Assembly (NCBI GenBank): GCA_021613335.1
Contig: JAJTWR010000122.1
Coordinates: 78,890-142,889 of the forward strand
Reading direction: 5' to 3'
Length of the DNA: 64,000 nucleotides
DNA from: Whitmania pigra
Lineage: Eukaryota > Annelida > Clitellata > Hirudinida > Haemopidae
The notes beneath the pieces are model-generated. The model was not told where the DNA came from and did no database searches. It saw nothing but the letters and a program-made list of their open reading frames with translations. Within the stretch, counting starts at the first letter, position 1, and each line of letters opens with the position of its first letter. This document shows positions 27,651 to 37,689 of the stretch, piece after piece. Both the position numbers and the translations under genes were made by a program.

Positions 27651-28220
27651 TCAGGTAAAGGCAAGCAGCAAACCCGAAGCGGCGATGGCGCCGCCCAGGA
27701 TGCGTTGCAGAAAGAGACGGTGAGCGATGGCGCGGGCCAAGCCGATCCCGGCAAGATGCAGAGCCGAGGTGGACAGCACGAAACCAACGATATAAACGGA
27801 AACTTCGCCCTCCGCTTCGTTGGCATGGGCGTGGCCATGGGTGAGGGCGAACAGGCCGATGGCGATCAGCGCCGCCACCTTGAGCGACAACGACATGGCG
27901 GGTTTGGCCGTCAGCACGAGCAGGCCGAAGACGACGACCGAGGCCAGGATCAACTGTTCCACCCTGGGTAGAACGATGCCGGCAAACGACAATGCGGCCC
28001 CAACCAACATCGAGCCGACAAACACGACCGCCCCGCCCCAGGGGCGGCTTGGCAGGGCCAGACCTGACCAGATACCGACAGCGACCATCGCCAACAGATG
28101 GTCGAGGCCGCTGACGGGATGCAAGAGTCCGGCAACAAAGCCTGACGTTTCGCCAACCCCCGTATGGGCAAACGCCGGCATCGACAGGAGCAACGCGCCA
28201 AAGAAAGCAATATAGCTCAT
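27651..28220 (-). CDS. hupE: HupE/UreJ-family nickel permease
   Basis: HupE imports nickel for the hydrogenase. The 189-residue protein has a signal-like N-terminus (MSYIAFFGALLLSMPAFA), then the diagnostic HTGVGETSGFVAGLLHPVSG followed by LDHLLAMVAVG. Six further helices follow, with HGHAHANEAEG in a loop. Its start at 28220 is 14 bases after hupL. It sits between hupL and hupC, whereas in many rhizobia hupE follows hupD. Confidence 0.93.
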   Translation of the reverse strand: MSYIAFFGALLLSMPAFAHTGVGETSGFVAGLLHPVSGLDHLLAMVAVGIWSGLALPSRPWGGAVVFVGSMLVGAALSFAGIVLPRVEQLILASVVVFGLLVLTAKPAMSLSLKVAALIAIGLFALTHGHAHANEAEGEVSVYIVGFVLSTSALHLAGIGLARAIAHRLFLQRILGGAIAASGLLLAFT

Positions 28221-28234
28221 CGCATCTTCTCCTT

Positions 28235-30025
28235 TCAGCGGATCGTGACTGTGGCGAGCGCGTCGCCGTTCAACGACATGACGTGGGTGGAGCAGGCCAG
28301 ACACGGATCGAAACTGTGCAGCGTGCGTAAGATTTCCACCGGCTCGTCGGGGCGTTCCATATAAGTGTCGAGCAGCGAGGCTTCGAAGGCGCCGATATTG
28401 CCCTTGGCGTCGCGCGGGCTGCCATTCCAAGTGGTCGGCACCACGCACTGATAATTTTCGATGCGTCCATCCTTGATTTTGATCCAATGGCCGAGTGCGC
28501 CGCGCGGCGCTTCGGTTGCGCCCACGCCCTTGGCTTGCTTTGGCCAAGTCTCCGGATCCCATTTTTCGATATTGGCGGTGGCACGATCGCCATTTTTGAT
28601 ATTGGCTACCAGCTTATTGAAGAAATATTTCTGCAACCGGCCGCAATATTCGCCCTCCAACGCGCGCGCAGCCGTGCGCCCAAGGGTGGAAAACAAGGCT
28701 GTCACCGGCAGGTTCATCCTCCGCAGCAGGCCGTCGACCTGATTCTTGATGTCTTCGTGCCCCTTGGCATAACCGACGATATAGCGGGCAAGCGGCCCTA
28801 CCTCCATGGCGTGGCCGCGCCAGCGCGGCGCCTTGATCCAGCTATATTTAGCCGTCTCATCGATCTCTTCGATATGGGTGCGCGTACCCTTGGCCCTGGG
28901 GCCAAGCTGGTATTTCGGCTCGGTCACGCCGTCCCAAGGATGCAGGCCCTTGCCCGGCTCGGCATAGCTGTACCAGCTGCGATCGACGAATTCCTGCACT
29001 TGTCCCGGGTCGCGTACATCGACATCGTGCACCTCGTTCAAATTTCCATTGACGATCGCGCCGCGCGGCAAATGCAGTTGGCTGGCGGCGAAATCGTTTG
29101 GATGCTCGGGAATGTCGCCGTAGGCCAGAACCGATTTGCCCGCCAGCCCGCCGCCATACAGCCAGTTTCTGTAAAATCCGCCGATTGCAATAACATCGGG
29201 GATATAAACATTGCGGTTGAATTCGAGGCACAGATCGACGATCGAGGAGACGAGATTCAGCCGCTCCATATTGATTGCGCCAACGGCGCCGACACCATCG
29301 ATATTGATCGGGCAGGGGACCCCGCCGACCAGCCAGTTGGGATGCGGGTTCTTGCCGCCGAAGATGGTGTGAATTTTGACGATCTCTTTTTGCAGGTCGA
29401 GCGCCTCCAAATAGTGGGTCGTCGCCATCAAATCGGCTTCGGGGGGCAGAAGATAGGCCGGATTGTCCCAATAGCCGTTCTTGAACAAACCGAGTTGCCC
29501 CGATTCGACGAATTTTTTCAGCCGGTTCTGCACATCGCGAAAATAACCCGGCGAGGAGAGCGGGTGGCTTGGACTGACCGTCTGCTGTAGTTCCGAGACG
29601 GCTTTCGGGTCGGCGCGCAACGCATTGACCGGATTTACCCAATCCAGCGCGTGCAGATGGTAGAAATGCACGATGTGATCGTGCACTTGCAGATTGAGCT
29701 GCATGATGTTGCGGATGGAATTGGCATTGTCGGGGATTGCAATCTTGAGCGCATCCTCGACGGCGCGCACGCTGGTCAGCGCGTGAGTGCCGGTACAAAC
29801 GCCACAGATACGTTCGGTGAAAGCCCAGGCGTCGCGCGGGTCGCGCCCCTTGAGAATCACCTCCAGCCCGCGCCACATGGTACCGGTGGACACCGCGTTG
29901 CGGATGACATTGCCGGCATCGACATTCACCTCGCAGCGCATGTGCCCCTCGATGCGCGTCACCGGATCGACGACGATGCGCCGGCCGGAATCATCGAGAG
30001 TAAAGCCGTTCGGCGTTGCGCTCAT
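28235..30025 (-). CDS. hupL: Uptake [NiFe] hydrogenase large subunit HupL
   Basis: This 596-residue catalytic subunit oxidises H2 at a NiFe(CN)2CO centre. The N-terminal nickel-ligand motif is [12 protein letters not shown] (Cys74, Cys77). The C-terminal motif is DPCLACSTH (Cys575, Cys578), followed by [15 protein letters not shown], the tail removed by HupD. The overall pattern is group 1 membrane-bound uptake hydrogenase. The start overlaps the hupS stop by 4 bases. The frame is intact. Confidence 0.97.
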   Translation of the reverse strand: MSATPNGFTLDDSGRRIVVDPVTRIEGHMRCEVNVDAGNVIRNAVSTGTMWRGLEVILKGRDPRDAWAFTERICGVCTGTHALTSVRAVEDALKIAIPDNANSIRNIMQLNLQVHDHIVHFYHLHALDWVNPVNALRADPKAVSELQQTVSPSHPLSSPGYFRDVQNRLKKFVESGQLGLFKNGYWDNPAYLLPPEADLMATTHYLEALDLQKEIVKIHTIFGGKNPHPNWLVGGVPCPINIDGVGAVGAINMERLNLVSSIVDLCLEFNRNVYIPDVIAIGGFYRNWLYGGGLAGKSVLAYGDIPEHPNDFAASQLHLPRGAIVNGNLNEVHDVDVRDPGQVQEFVDRSWYSYAEPGKGLHPWDGVTEPKYQLGPRAKGTRTHIEEIDETAKYSWIKAPRWRGHAMEVGPLARYIVGYAKGHEDIKNQVDGLLRRMNLPVTALFSTLGRTAARALEGEYCGRLQKYFFNKLVANIKNGDRATANIEKWDPETWPKQAKGVGATEAPRGALGHWIKIKDGRIENYQCVVPTTWNGSPRDAKGNIGAFEASLLDTYMERPDEPVEILRTLHSFDPCLACSTHVMSLNGDALATVTIR

Positions 30026-31143
30026 GTCAGCTTGCCTCCGTGCCCTGCCGTTGCCTTGTCCTGGGTTTTCTTTTGCGCGCGCTTCAAGGCGGAAACGGCG
30101 GCATGCATCGCGACAGCGCCGCCAACGACGCCCGCTGCGGTCATGCCCACCCGATCGGCCGTGGCCTCGATGCCGAACTGCTTGATGGTGGTCAGCCGGT
30201 CATAAAAACCGCCCTGATCCCAAAAGCCGTCTTCCGAACAACCGATGCAGCCGTGGCCCGATTGGATGGGAAAGCTCAACCCGCCATTCCAACGCACGGT
30301 GGAACAGGCATTATAGGTGGTTGGCCCCTTGCAGCCGACCTTATACAGGCAATAGCCCTTGCGCGCGCCGTCATCATCCCATCGTTCGACGAACTGACCG
30401 GCGTCGAAATGCGGGCGGCGATAGCATTTGTCATGGATCCGCTGGCTATAGAACATCGCCGGCCGCCCCTGCCGGTCCAAGGTCGGCATACGGTCGAAGG
30501 TCAGCATATAGGTGATGACGCCGGTCATCACCTCGGCAATCGGCGGGCAGCCCGGCACTTTGACGATCGGCTTGTCGCGAATGACCTTGTGCACTGGCGT
30601 CGCCCGCGTTGGATTGGGCGCGGCCGCCTGCACGCAGCCATAGCTTGCGCACGATCCCCAGGAAACGATCGCCTTGGCGTCCCGCGCCACTTCTTTCAGT
30701 TTTTCAACGAAGGGCTTGCCGCCGGAAATGCAATACATCCCCTCTTCGTTGAGCGGCGGGTTGCCCTCGACGGCAAGAATATACTGCCCCTTGTAGCGTT
30801 CGATCGTCTCCATCAAAGCGGCTTCGGCGGCGTGCCCCGCCGCCGCCATCAAGGTATCGTCGTAATCGAGGCTGATCATCGACAGCACCGCGTCCTTGAC
30901 CAAAGGATGCGCCGAACGGATGAAACTCTCGGAACAGCAGGTGCATTCCAACCCATGCAGCCAGATCACCGGCGTGCGCGGCTTGGTTTCCATCGCATGG
31001 GCTATCCTGGGCGCGAAGGCCGGGCCAAGACCCAGAGACGCCGCCGTCAGGCTGCAAAATTTAATGAAACTACGGCGCGTGATCCCCTGGCGCCGCATCA
31101 CCTGATAGAAAGTTTCGATCTGCGGCACGCTTTCCTCCTTCAT
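30022..31143 (-). CDS. hupS: Uptake [NiFe] hydrogenase small subunit HupS
   Basis: This 373-residue iron-sulfur subunit carries electrons from HupL to HupC. A Tat signal with ITRRSFIKF (Arg23, Arg24) precedes a hydrophobic stretch, so HupSL should be exported folded. Cys ligands are visible in [38 protein letters not shown] and [15 protein letters not shown]-terminal hydrophobic helix ([18 protein letters not shown]) anchors it. It is the first gene after the 235-bp promoter region. Confidence 0.97.
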   Translation of the reverse strand: MKEESVPQIETFYQVMRRQGITRRSFIKFCSLTAASLGLGPAFAPRIAHAMETKPRTPVIWLHGLECTCCSESFIRSAHPLVKDAVLSMISLDYDDTLMAAAGHAAEAALMETIERYKGQYILAVEGNPPLNEEGMYCISGGKPFVEKLKEVARDAKAIVSWGSCASYGCVQAAAPNPTRATPVHKVIRDKPIVKVPGCPPIAEVMTGVITYMLTFDRMPTLDRQGRPAMFYSQRIHDKCYRRPHFDAGQFVERWDDDGARKGYCLYKVGCKGPTTYNACSTVRWNGGLSFPIQSGHGCIGCSEDGFWDQGGFYDRLTTIKQFGIEATADRVGMTAAGVVGGAVAMHAAVSALKRAQKKTQDKATAGHGGKLT

Positions 31144-31377
31144 GGGCAGCGAAACTTCGGCATCACCCTACCTTCATCAAGGGTTCCGCTCTCAAGTATG
31201 ACACGCAACGACAACGCCCGCGTCAGAAAAGTGCAAACTTGACAAAAATTTTATTGTCCGTTTGAAATCAAGATATTAATCGAAATTTGCCTCGCTTCTT
31301 CGATTGATTTGCCGTTGCGCCGCGTCAGTTGCAGGAATGTTACCCTAGGAATATTGCCGTTGCAACGCCATCTGCGC
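31144..31377 (-). promoter_or_regulatory. Likely hup promoter region
   Basis: This 234-bp gap between hypF and hupS is markedly A/T-rich at 31235-31290. It contains GACAA-N8-TTGTC at 31241-31258 and a nearby TTGA-AA-TCAA at 31262-31271, both candidate regulator sites. I saw no convincing sigma-54 box. No hydrogen-sensing genes (HupUV, HupT, HupR) are in the window. Confidence 0.45.
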
Positions 31378-33642
31378 TTAGCCGGTTTCCTCTGCCAGGC
31401 GCGATTGCAGGCAAATCAATGCCTGCCCCAAGGCCAGACCGCCATCATGCGCTGGGATCTGACGGTGAACCAGCACGCGCAGATCCGCCAGCTCGGCTAA
31501 ACACGCGCCAAGCAGCCGGGCATTTTGAAAACAACCGCCGGTCAAGGCCACCGCCGCGGCCTTGCCTGTTTCGACCAGGATTCGCGCCTGGCGACAAAAA
31601 GCGCGGGCAAGCCCGGCATGAAAGGCGCCGGCAATATCGCCTGGCCTTATCCCGGCTGCCAGATCGGCCAGCATGGCGCGGATCATGGGGGCCGGGTCGA
31701 TTTCGTTTCCGGCGAAATCGCAAGGGTATGGCGGCGCATCGCAAGCGATTGCCTCCAAGCGCATCGCCGCCTCGCCCTCATAGGTTTGGCGGGTACAGCA
31801 CAGCCCAAGGGCGGCGGCAACCGCCTCGAACAAACGCCCGGTCGAAGAAGAAAGCGGTGCATTGAGTCCGGCGCGTATGGCGGCGCGCATGGCGGCCACC
31901 GGTTTACCGGCAAGCAGCCGTGCCGTGGCATCGTCAAGGGCGGCTGGCGGCAACCCGGCCTGGTCAAGACGGACAAGCAGGTTGCGCCAGGGTTCAACGG
32001 CCGCGCGGTCGCCGCCGGCAAGCGGCGCCGGGCGCAAGCTGGCGATACGCTGAAAAGAGCGGTAATTGCCCAGCAACACTTCGCCGCCCCACAGCGTCCC
32101 ATCGGCGCCAAGGCCGACGCCATCCAGGACGATGGCTGCAACCGCCGGGCCGTTGGCCGGCCAGAGATTATCGCCAAGGCAGGCAGCGAGATGGGCATGG
32201 TGGTGCTGAACGCGGGTAACAGGCAACCCCATCGCCTGCCCGATGGCGCTTGACCGGTAGCCCGGATGCAGGTCGATGGCAACCTGCTCCGGGCGGTGGT
32301 CGAATAAACCGGCGCCATCGACGATGGTCTGACGAAACTCCGCCAGCGTCAGCGCATCCTCGAGATCACCCAGATGCTGCGAGAGCAAGGCCTGGCCATC
32401 CTTGACCCAGCAGATGGCGCTTTTCATCTGACCGCCAAGCGCCAGAATGTGCGCCTGCCCGGTAAATCCAGGCGGCAAGGGCAGCATGGCGGGGGCGCGT
32501 CCGCGCGCGCGGCGCAAAACCATCGGCGGTTCGGCGCGCTCAACCCCATCCTCCAGCCGCCGCAGGATATCGCGATCGTGCAGCAGGAAACCGTCGGCGA
32601 TGGCTGAGAGCTTGTCTCGCGCCTCGTCATCGCCGATGGCCTGCGGTTCGCCGGAGCGGTTGCCCGAGGTCATCACCAACACGCCGCCAAAGCCAGCCAG
32701 CAGCAAATGATGCAACGGCGTGTAGGCCAGCATGACGCCGAGCGCGCTCATCCCCGGGGCAACCGCCGGCGGCAGGGCGCCGCGCGACGGCGCGAGCACG
32801 ATCGGCGCCGCCGGGTCCCGCAGCAGCGCGCGCGCAGCGGGGCTCAGATCGACGATGGCCTCCAAATCGCCCTCGCGTCCCATGACGGCAAAGGGCTTTT
32901 CCGGCCTGCGCTTGCGCTGGCGAAGCCGGGTAAGGCTATAAACATCGCGGGCGTCGCAGGCTAGGTGAAAGCCGCCAAGCCCCTTGATGGCAACAATACC
33001 GCCGGTGCGCAAGCGGGCAACCGCCAGCGCGATCGGATCGCCCTTGCCCTCAACGCCGCCTTCCTCATAGCGCAGGCGCGGACCGCAGGCCGGGCAGGCG
33101 ATCGGCTGGGCATGAAACCGCCGGTCGGCGGGGTTGGCATATTCGGCGGCGCAATCGCCGCACATGGCAAAGCGCGACATGGCTGTGTGCTGGCGGTCAT
33201 AGGGCAAAGCGCGCAGAATCGAATAGCGCGGACCGCAGCGGGTGCAATTGGTGAAAGCGTAACCCCGGCGCCGGCCATCGGCAAAGATTTCCGCATGGCA
33301 GTCCGGGCAGGTAGCGGCATCCGGGGCAACGCCAGTCCAGGAGGCGCTAACGTCACGGGCGGCATCCTCGATGGAATCGCGGATATCGAAGCCCTCGGGT
33401 AAAGCGTCGAAGCTGGCCTCGCGGCATTCCACCGCATCGATGCGCGCAAGCGGCGGCGCTGTCGTCCGCAACAGCGCGGTGAATTCGTCGAGCCTGTCCC
33501 CGGCGATATGGATCAGCACGCCGCCCGGGTCGTTGAGCACGAAACCGCGCACGCCGCAGCGCCGGGCCAGCATCCACACGAAAGGGCGAAAACCAACCCC
33601 TTGAACCTGACCGCGTACCCGGATGATCCGCCCGACAATCAT
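31378..33642 (-). CDS. hypF: Carbamoyltransferase HypF
   Basis: HypF activates carbamoyl phosphate and transfers the carbamoyl group to HypE for cyanide ligand synthesis. The 754-residue protein has an N-terminal acylphosphatase domain (IRVRGQVQGVGFRPFVW) and two zinc-finger segments (CPDC...CTRC about residues 111-137, CGDC...CPAC about 161-186). It continues with a YrdC-like domain and a Kae1-like C-terminus with VQHHHAHLAACLGD. The order dat-hypF-hupS is co-directional, with 235 bp between hypF and hupS. Confidence 0.95.
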   Translation of the reverse strand: MIVGRIIRVRGQVQGVGFRPFVWMLARRCGVRGFVLNDPGGVLIHIAGDRLDEFTALLRTTAPPLARIDAVECREASFDALPEGFDIRDSIEDAARDVSASWTGVAPDAATCPDCHAEIFADGRRRGYAFTNCTRCGPRYSILRALPYDRQHTAMSRFAMCGDCAAEYANPADRRFHAQPIACPACGPRLRYEEGGVEGKGDPIALAVARLRTGGIVAIKGLGGFHLACDARDVYSLTRLRQRKRRPEKPFAVMGREGDLEAIVDLSPAARALLRDPAAPIVLAPSRGALPPAVAPGMSALGVMLAYTPLHHLLLAGFGGVLVMTSGNRSGEPQAIGDDEARDKLSAIADGFLLHDRDILRRLEDGVERAEPPMVLRRARGRAPAMLPLPPGFTGQAHILALGGQMKSAICWVKDGQALLSQHLGDLEDALTLAEFRQTIVDGAGLFDHRPEQVAIDLHPGYRSSAIGQAMGLPVTRVQHHHAHLAACLGDNLWPANGPAVAAIVLDGVGLGADGTLWGGEVLLGNYRSFQRIASLRPAPLAGGDRAAVEPWRNLLVRLDQAGLPPAALDDATARLLAGKPVAAMRAAIRAGLNAPLSSSTGRLFEAVAAALGLCCTRQTYEGEAAMRLEAIACDAPPYPCDFAGNEIDPAPMIRAMLADLAAGIRPGDIAGAFHAGLARAFCRQARILVETGKAAAVALTGGCFQNARLLGACLAELADLRVLVHRQIPAHDGGLALGQALICLQSRLAEETG

Positions 33643-33658
33643 GGCATCCTCGTGCCGC

Positions 33659-34528
33659 TCAATCGTTCGTCCCTTCCGCCAAGGCCATCTGGATATAAAT
33701 CTTCCGCAACCTTGTCACGATCGGGCCGGGTTTACCGCTGCCGATGGGGGCGCCATCGAGACTGACGACCGGCATGACCAGAGCAGAAGCGCTGGTGAAA
33801 AAAGCCTCTGACGCCGCCAGAGCCTCTTCTACGCTAAAGGCGCGTTCTTCCACATTCAGATCGGTTTCCGCCACCAGCGTCATCAGGGAAAGACGGGTTA
33901 CCCCGGGCAAGACCTTACGCGTGAGCGGTCGGGTGAGCAGCAGCCCCTCTCGCGTGACCATGAAAGCCGAGGAGGAAGCCCCCTCGGTAATCAACCCATC
34001 CTCGTCCACCATCCAGGCTTCCTGCCCGCCCGCCCGCGCCGCGGCCTGTTTAGCCAGCACCTGCGGTAAAAGGGAAACCGATTTGATATCCCGCCGCGCC
34101 CACCGCAGATCGGGCACCGTCACCACGGCAGCCCCCGTAACCGCCAGCGGCGAATCGAGAATCGCTTTCGTCTGGGTGAACATCACAACATTGGGCTTCA
34201 GATCGGCGCTATAGGCGAAATCGCGTTCCGCAACCCCGCGCGTCACCTGAATATAAACAAGGCCCTCGCGCAATGCATTGCGCGCAATCAGCTCCTTCTG
34301 AAAAGAGATCCATTGTTCCATCGAATAAGGATTGGTAATATCGATCGCCTTCAACGAACGGTCCAAACGCGCCAGATGGGCCGCGTTATCGATGGTTCGC
34401 CGCTGCAGAACGGCACTGACCTCATAGATCCCGTCGGCAAACAGAAAACCGCGATCCATGATCGGGAGTCTGGCTGCCGCAAAGGGAACGAACTCTCCAT
34501 TTAGCAAAACAATCCGTGACACATCCAT
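33659..34528 (-). CDS. D-amino-acid aminotransferase-like protein (class IV PLP)
   Basis: This 289-residue fold-type IV aminotransferase resembles D-alanine or branched-chain aminotransferases. Features are LLNGEFVPFAAARLPIMDRG, FLFADGIYEV, the PLP Lys in DIKSVSLLPQV, and EGASSSAFMV near the cofactor phosphate. It transfers amino groups between amino and keto acids. It precedes hypF by 16 bases on the same strand, but no functional link to hydrogenase is apparent. The substrate chirality is not decided by sequence. Confidence 0.85.
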   Translation of the reverse strand: MDVSRIVLLNGEFVPFAAARLPIMDRGFLFADGIYEVSAVLQRRTIDNAAHLARLDRSLKAIDITNPYSMEQWISFQKELIARNALREGLVYIQVTRGVAERDFAYSADLKPNVVMFTQTKAILDSPLAVTGAAVVTVPDLRWARRDIKSVSLLPQVLAKQAAARAGGQEAWMVDEDGLITEGASSSAFMVTREGLLLTRPLTRKVLPGVTRLSLMTLVAETDLNVEERAFSVEEALAASEAFFTSASALVMPVVSLDGAPIGSGKPGPIVTRLRKIYIQMALAEGTND

Positions 34529-34648
34529 CTCCCCTGCGATTACGGGCGTCGCTCTTTTCCCAAAAACGCCGGCCGCTCTCTCAGCCCGTCCGATGTCTCT
34601 CCTGCGGATCCTGGCATAAGCCGGAAGCGGATCAATGAGAAAGGATTT
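34529..34648. other. Intergenic before IS5-like end
   Basis: This 120-bp stretch upstream of the aminotransferase gene probably carries its promoter. Nothing else is recognised. Confidence 0.3.
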
Positions 34649-34931
34649 GGACGCCTCCTGAAAACTGACGTTGTTGACGCTTTTGCGATTCCATTGTCCT
34701 TGTCAATAGGTGGAGGGATTGATGAAGGGTCAAGTCGGTTTCTGGGATTTCGAACACAGTCTTGAAGCTCTGTCAGCGCAACGCGATCCGCTGGAGAAAC
34801 TGGAACGGACGGTCTGCTTTGAGCGCTTCCGCCCGTCTCTGAACAGGGCGGTTCGGCGTTCCGATCCCTCGAAGGGTGGCCGAGCCGGATTCGATGTGGC
34901 GCTGAAGTTCAAGATGCTGGCGCTATCTTGA
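34649..34931 (+). pseudogene. IS5-family 5' end and transposase N-terminus, copy C
   Basis: It starts with a diverged terminal repeat (GGACGCCTCCTGAAAACTG) and encodes the N-terminus KGQVGFWDFEHSLEALSAQRD to DVALKFKMLALS. It is more diverged than copies A and B are from each other, so it is an older or different relative. It is cut at about 34928. Confidence 0.7.
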
Positions 34932-34932
34932 C

Positions 34933-34972
34933 ATCGTAGGGGTCACAGGTTCAATCCCGGGCGATCCCACCA
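34933..34972 (+). tRNA. tRNA 3'-end-like fragment
   Basis: GGTTCAATCC (T-loop-like) followed 10 to 12 bases later by CGATCCCACCA resembles a tRNA T-arm, acceptor strand and CCA. The T-stem pairs poorly and no 5' half is visible. It may be an attachment-site remnant of an integrated element. Confidence 0.3.
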
Positions 34973-35006
34973 AGGTTTTCAATGACTTAAAGATTTTAAC
35001 TCGCGA

Positions 35007-35342
35007 CTATGAAAGTTCAATTGAACAGGCAAGCTCACCGGCCCTTCTGGCGCGGGTGGTGAGTTGCCACTTCAGAACGTCCATGAATTGCGGATAATGC
35101 CGTTTCAGGATGCAGAACAGCGTTGGCACATCTTTCGAACGGTCGTTGATGATCTCTGCTTTCGGACGCCGGGACCGGCGAAAGAAGACCCCGCCCATGC
35201 CGACGAACGGTTCGGCGTAAAGATCATGCTCGATTGCGTCGATTCGCTCGACGATGCGTTTGGCCAGCGATCGCTTGCCGCCAAAATAGGGGCTGGCGGG
35301 TTGGCGGGGGAAAACGGAAATCGGGTTGGACTCGACAATCAT
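35007..35342 (-). pseudogene. Phage D12-class adenine methyltransferase, truncated
   Basis: The minus strand from 35342 reads SPYFGGKRSLAKRIVERID, AEPFVGMGGVFFRR and EIINDRSKDVPTLFCILKRH, the AdoMet-binding FGGK and FVGMG motifs of Dam-like phage methylases. The frame diverges after QLTTRA and stops at 35007 without the DPPY catalytic segment. It is a truncated prophage relic. Confidence 0.7.
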
Positions 35343-35410
35343 CTTTGTGCTCTTAAAAAGTTGCCCCTGCGGAGGTAGGCGGGCGCTTCGGCGTGCGAGG
35401 CGCTGTCCTC

Positions 35411-35444
35411 GCGGTTCCGGGCTGTTGCCGCAGCCCGGAACCGC
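35411..35444. repeat. Perfect 14-bp stem hairpin
   Basis: GCGGTTCCGGGCTG pairs perfectly with CAGCCCGGAACCGC around TTGCCG. No T-run follows. It sits 14 bases before the target duplication of the IS256 copy. Confidence 0.7.
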
Positions 35445-35457
35445 CTCATGGGGCGGG

Positions 35458-36837
35458 CAGGTATCGGTCGTGTCCCCATCCGTGGTGTAGGTGATCAGTT
35501 GTCACTAGCGATCTCCGGGTAGGGTCGGGTTGCGAGACGCGCACCTAACCAGAGGATCACCGATGACCAACGAGATGATGAGCCTTCGCACGCTGGTGGA
35601 GAAGACCCCCGACGCGGATATCCTACGCGAGATGATCGGCTTTGCGGCCAAGCGCCTGATGGAGATGGAGGTCGGCAGCCTGACGGGCGCCGGCTACGGC
35701 GAGAAGAGCCCCGACCGGCTGGCGCAGCGCAATGGCTACCGGGACCGGGCCTGGGAGACACGCGCCGGAACCGTCGAGCTGCGCATCCCCAAGCTGCGCC
35801 ATGGAAGTTACTTCCCTGGCTTCCTGGAGCCGCGGCGGCTGGCCGAGAAGGCCCTGACAGCCGTGATCCAGGAAGCCTACGTCCAGGGTATCTCGACGCG
35901 CTCGGTCGATGATCTCGTCAAGGCGCTGGGCATGAGCGGCATCTCGAAGAGCCAGGTCAGCCGGCTGTGCGAAGAGATCGACGGCAAGGTGAAGGCCTTC
36001 CTCGAGCGGCCGATTGAGGGCGACTGGCCCTATCTGTGGGTCGATGCGACTTACGTGAAGGTGCGCCAAGCCGGGCGCATCGTCTCGGTGGCCGTCATCG
36101 TGGCGGTCGGGGTGAACACCGACGGCCGGCGCGAGGTGCTGGGCATGGATATCGGTCCATCGGAAGCCGAGACGTTCTGGACAGCCTTCCTGCGCAAGCT
36201 GGCGCGACGCGGCCTGCGCGGCGTGAAGCTTGTCGTCTCGGATGCCCACGAGGGCCTCAAGGCCGCTGTGTCGAAGGTTTTGACCGCCACCTGGCAGCGC
36301 TGCCGGGTGCACTTCATGCGCAACGCCCTTGCCCATGCGGGGCGCAGCGGCCGGCGCGTCGTCTCCGCCTTCATCGCCACGGCCTTCGCCCAAGATGACG
36401 CCGAGGCGGCGAGCGCCCAATGGAGGCGCGTCGCCGACCAGATCCGCCCCAAGGTCTCCAAGCTTGCCGCCTTGATGGACGAGGCGGAGCCCGATGTGCT
36501 GGCCTACATGAGCTTTCCGCCGCAGCACCGCACCAAGCTGCACTCGACAAACCCGCTGGAGCGTCTCAATGGCGAAATCAAGCGGCGCACCGAGGTCGTC
36601 GGGATCTTCCCCAACGAGGCCGCTATCGTCCGCCTCGTCGGCGCGATCCTGCTCGAACAGAACGACGAGTGGGCCGTGCAACGCGCCCGCTATATGACGC
36701 TGGAAACCATCGCTCCTTTCGGCGATGATCCCACCGTCATCCTGCCCGTCGCGGCAGCCTGACCGGTTCGGCGCTGCCCCAGGACGCTGCCCAAGCTCGG
36801 CCACCTACACCACGGATGGGGACAGGACCCAGGTATC
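35458..36837 (+). mobile_element. IS256-family element, copy 2, with target duplication
   Basis: The element at 35466-36829 (1364 bp) is flanked by a perfect 8-base direct repeat, CAGGTATC, at 35458-35465 and 36830-36837. This defines the exact ends as GGTCGTGTCCCC and GGGGACAGGACC. It is the only one of the three copies with intact target duplication, so it marks a simple transposition event. Confidence 0.95.
35563..36762 (+). CDS. IS256-family transposase, copy 2
   Basis: Intact 399-residue mutator-type transposase with the same DDE motifs as copy 1. It differs at one position near residue 80 (KLRHGSYF against KLRQGSYF). As an intact enzyme it could mobilise all three copies. Confidence 0.93.
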   Translation: MTNEMMSLRTLVEKTPDADILREMIGFAAKRLMEMEVGSLTGAGYGEKSPDRLAQRNGYRDRAWETRAGTVELRIPKLRHGSYFPGFLEPRRLAEKALTAVIQEAYVQGISTRSVDDLVKALGMSGISKSQVSRLCEEIDGKVKAFLERPIEGDWPYLWVDATYVKVRQAGRIVSVAVIVAVGVNTDGRREVLGMDIGPSEAETFWTAFLRKLARRGLRGVKLVVSDAHEGLKAAVSKVLTATWQRCRVHFMRNALAHAGRSGRRVVSAFIATAFAQDDAEAASAQWRRVADQIRPKVSKLAALMDEAEPDVLAYMSFPPQHRTKLHSTNPLERLNGEIKRRTEVVGIFPNEAAIVRLVGAILLEQNDEWAVQRARYMTLETIAPFGDDPTVILPVAAA

Positions 36838-37600
36838 CGTTTTCGCGGCGTCGCATGCAGCTCTGGCGGAGCATATCGTCGAGCTTCGCCGCCAACGTCG
36901 GACGGGCAAACACATCGCTATGGAAACAGGTATCTCCCCTGCCACGGTCAGTCGCGTTCTCAAGCGTGCCGGGCTGTCGCGGATGAAGGACATCGGCCCC
37001 GCCGAGCCAATCGTGCGCTGTGAATATGCCGAGCCTGGAGGCATGGTCCATCTCGATATCGAACGCCTTGGCCGCTTCGATCGCGTCGGCCACCGGATCG
37101 CCGGTGATCGGACAGGCCAGAGCAATTCCCGCGCGGTTGTCTGGGAATATGTTCACGTCTGCGTCGATGATGCCTCCCGCCTCGCCTTTACCGACATTTT
37201 CCCGGACGAAAAGGCCGTGAGCGCAATAGCCTTCCTTAAAGCGGCCATTGCTTATTACGAAAGCTTCGTCATCACCGTAACTCGCGTCATGACCGACAAG
37301 GGAGCCTGCTATAGAGCGAAGGACTTCGCCAGGATGTGCAGGGATCTCCGCCTCAAACGCATCCGCGCCAAACCCTATACGCCAAAAACCAACGGCAAGG
37401 CTGAACGCTTCATCCAGACCGCGCTTAAGGAATGGGCTATGCTTGTGCTTATCCCTGCTCTGAACACCGGGAAAAGCATCTGCCATATTGGACGCATATG
37501 TATAATTGGCATCGACCGGACAGCGCTTTAAAATCAAAAACGCACATCCGTTGCCTCCACCTGAACCGGAACAACCTGTTGAGGCTCCACACGACCGGCT
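36838..37600 (+). pseudogene. IS481-family transposase remnant
   Basis: The plus strand after the IS256 copy encodes a helix-turn-helix (TGKHIAMETGISPATVSRVL) and a DDE integrase core (PGGMVHLDIERLGRFD, CVDDASRLAFTDI, MTDKGACYRAKDF, TPKTNGKAERFIQTALKEWA). The N-terminal start is cut by the IS256 insertion. After about 37440 the tail (WTHMYNWHRPDSALKSK) is in another frame. It is therefore inactive. Confidence 0.75.
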
Positions 37601-37689
37601 ATCCAGGACATTGTCTTCTCCTTTTGCTCACAAGGCCAGATCGATCGGCTGGCTGAGATCGGCTGCGGCATAACCGACCTGGAAAGCGG

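Noticed and set aside
26901..31242. Long plus-strand frames (356, 367 and 408 residues) opposite hupC, hupL and hupS
   Set aside because: They are antisense shadows of high-GC hydrogenase genes with no recognisable domain.
31144..31377. Sigma-54 promoter upstream of hupS
   Set aside because: No TGGCAC-N5-TTGC match was found on the minus strand, although many uptake hydrogenases use one.
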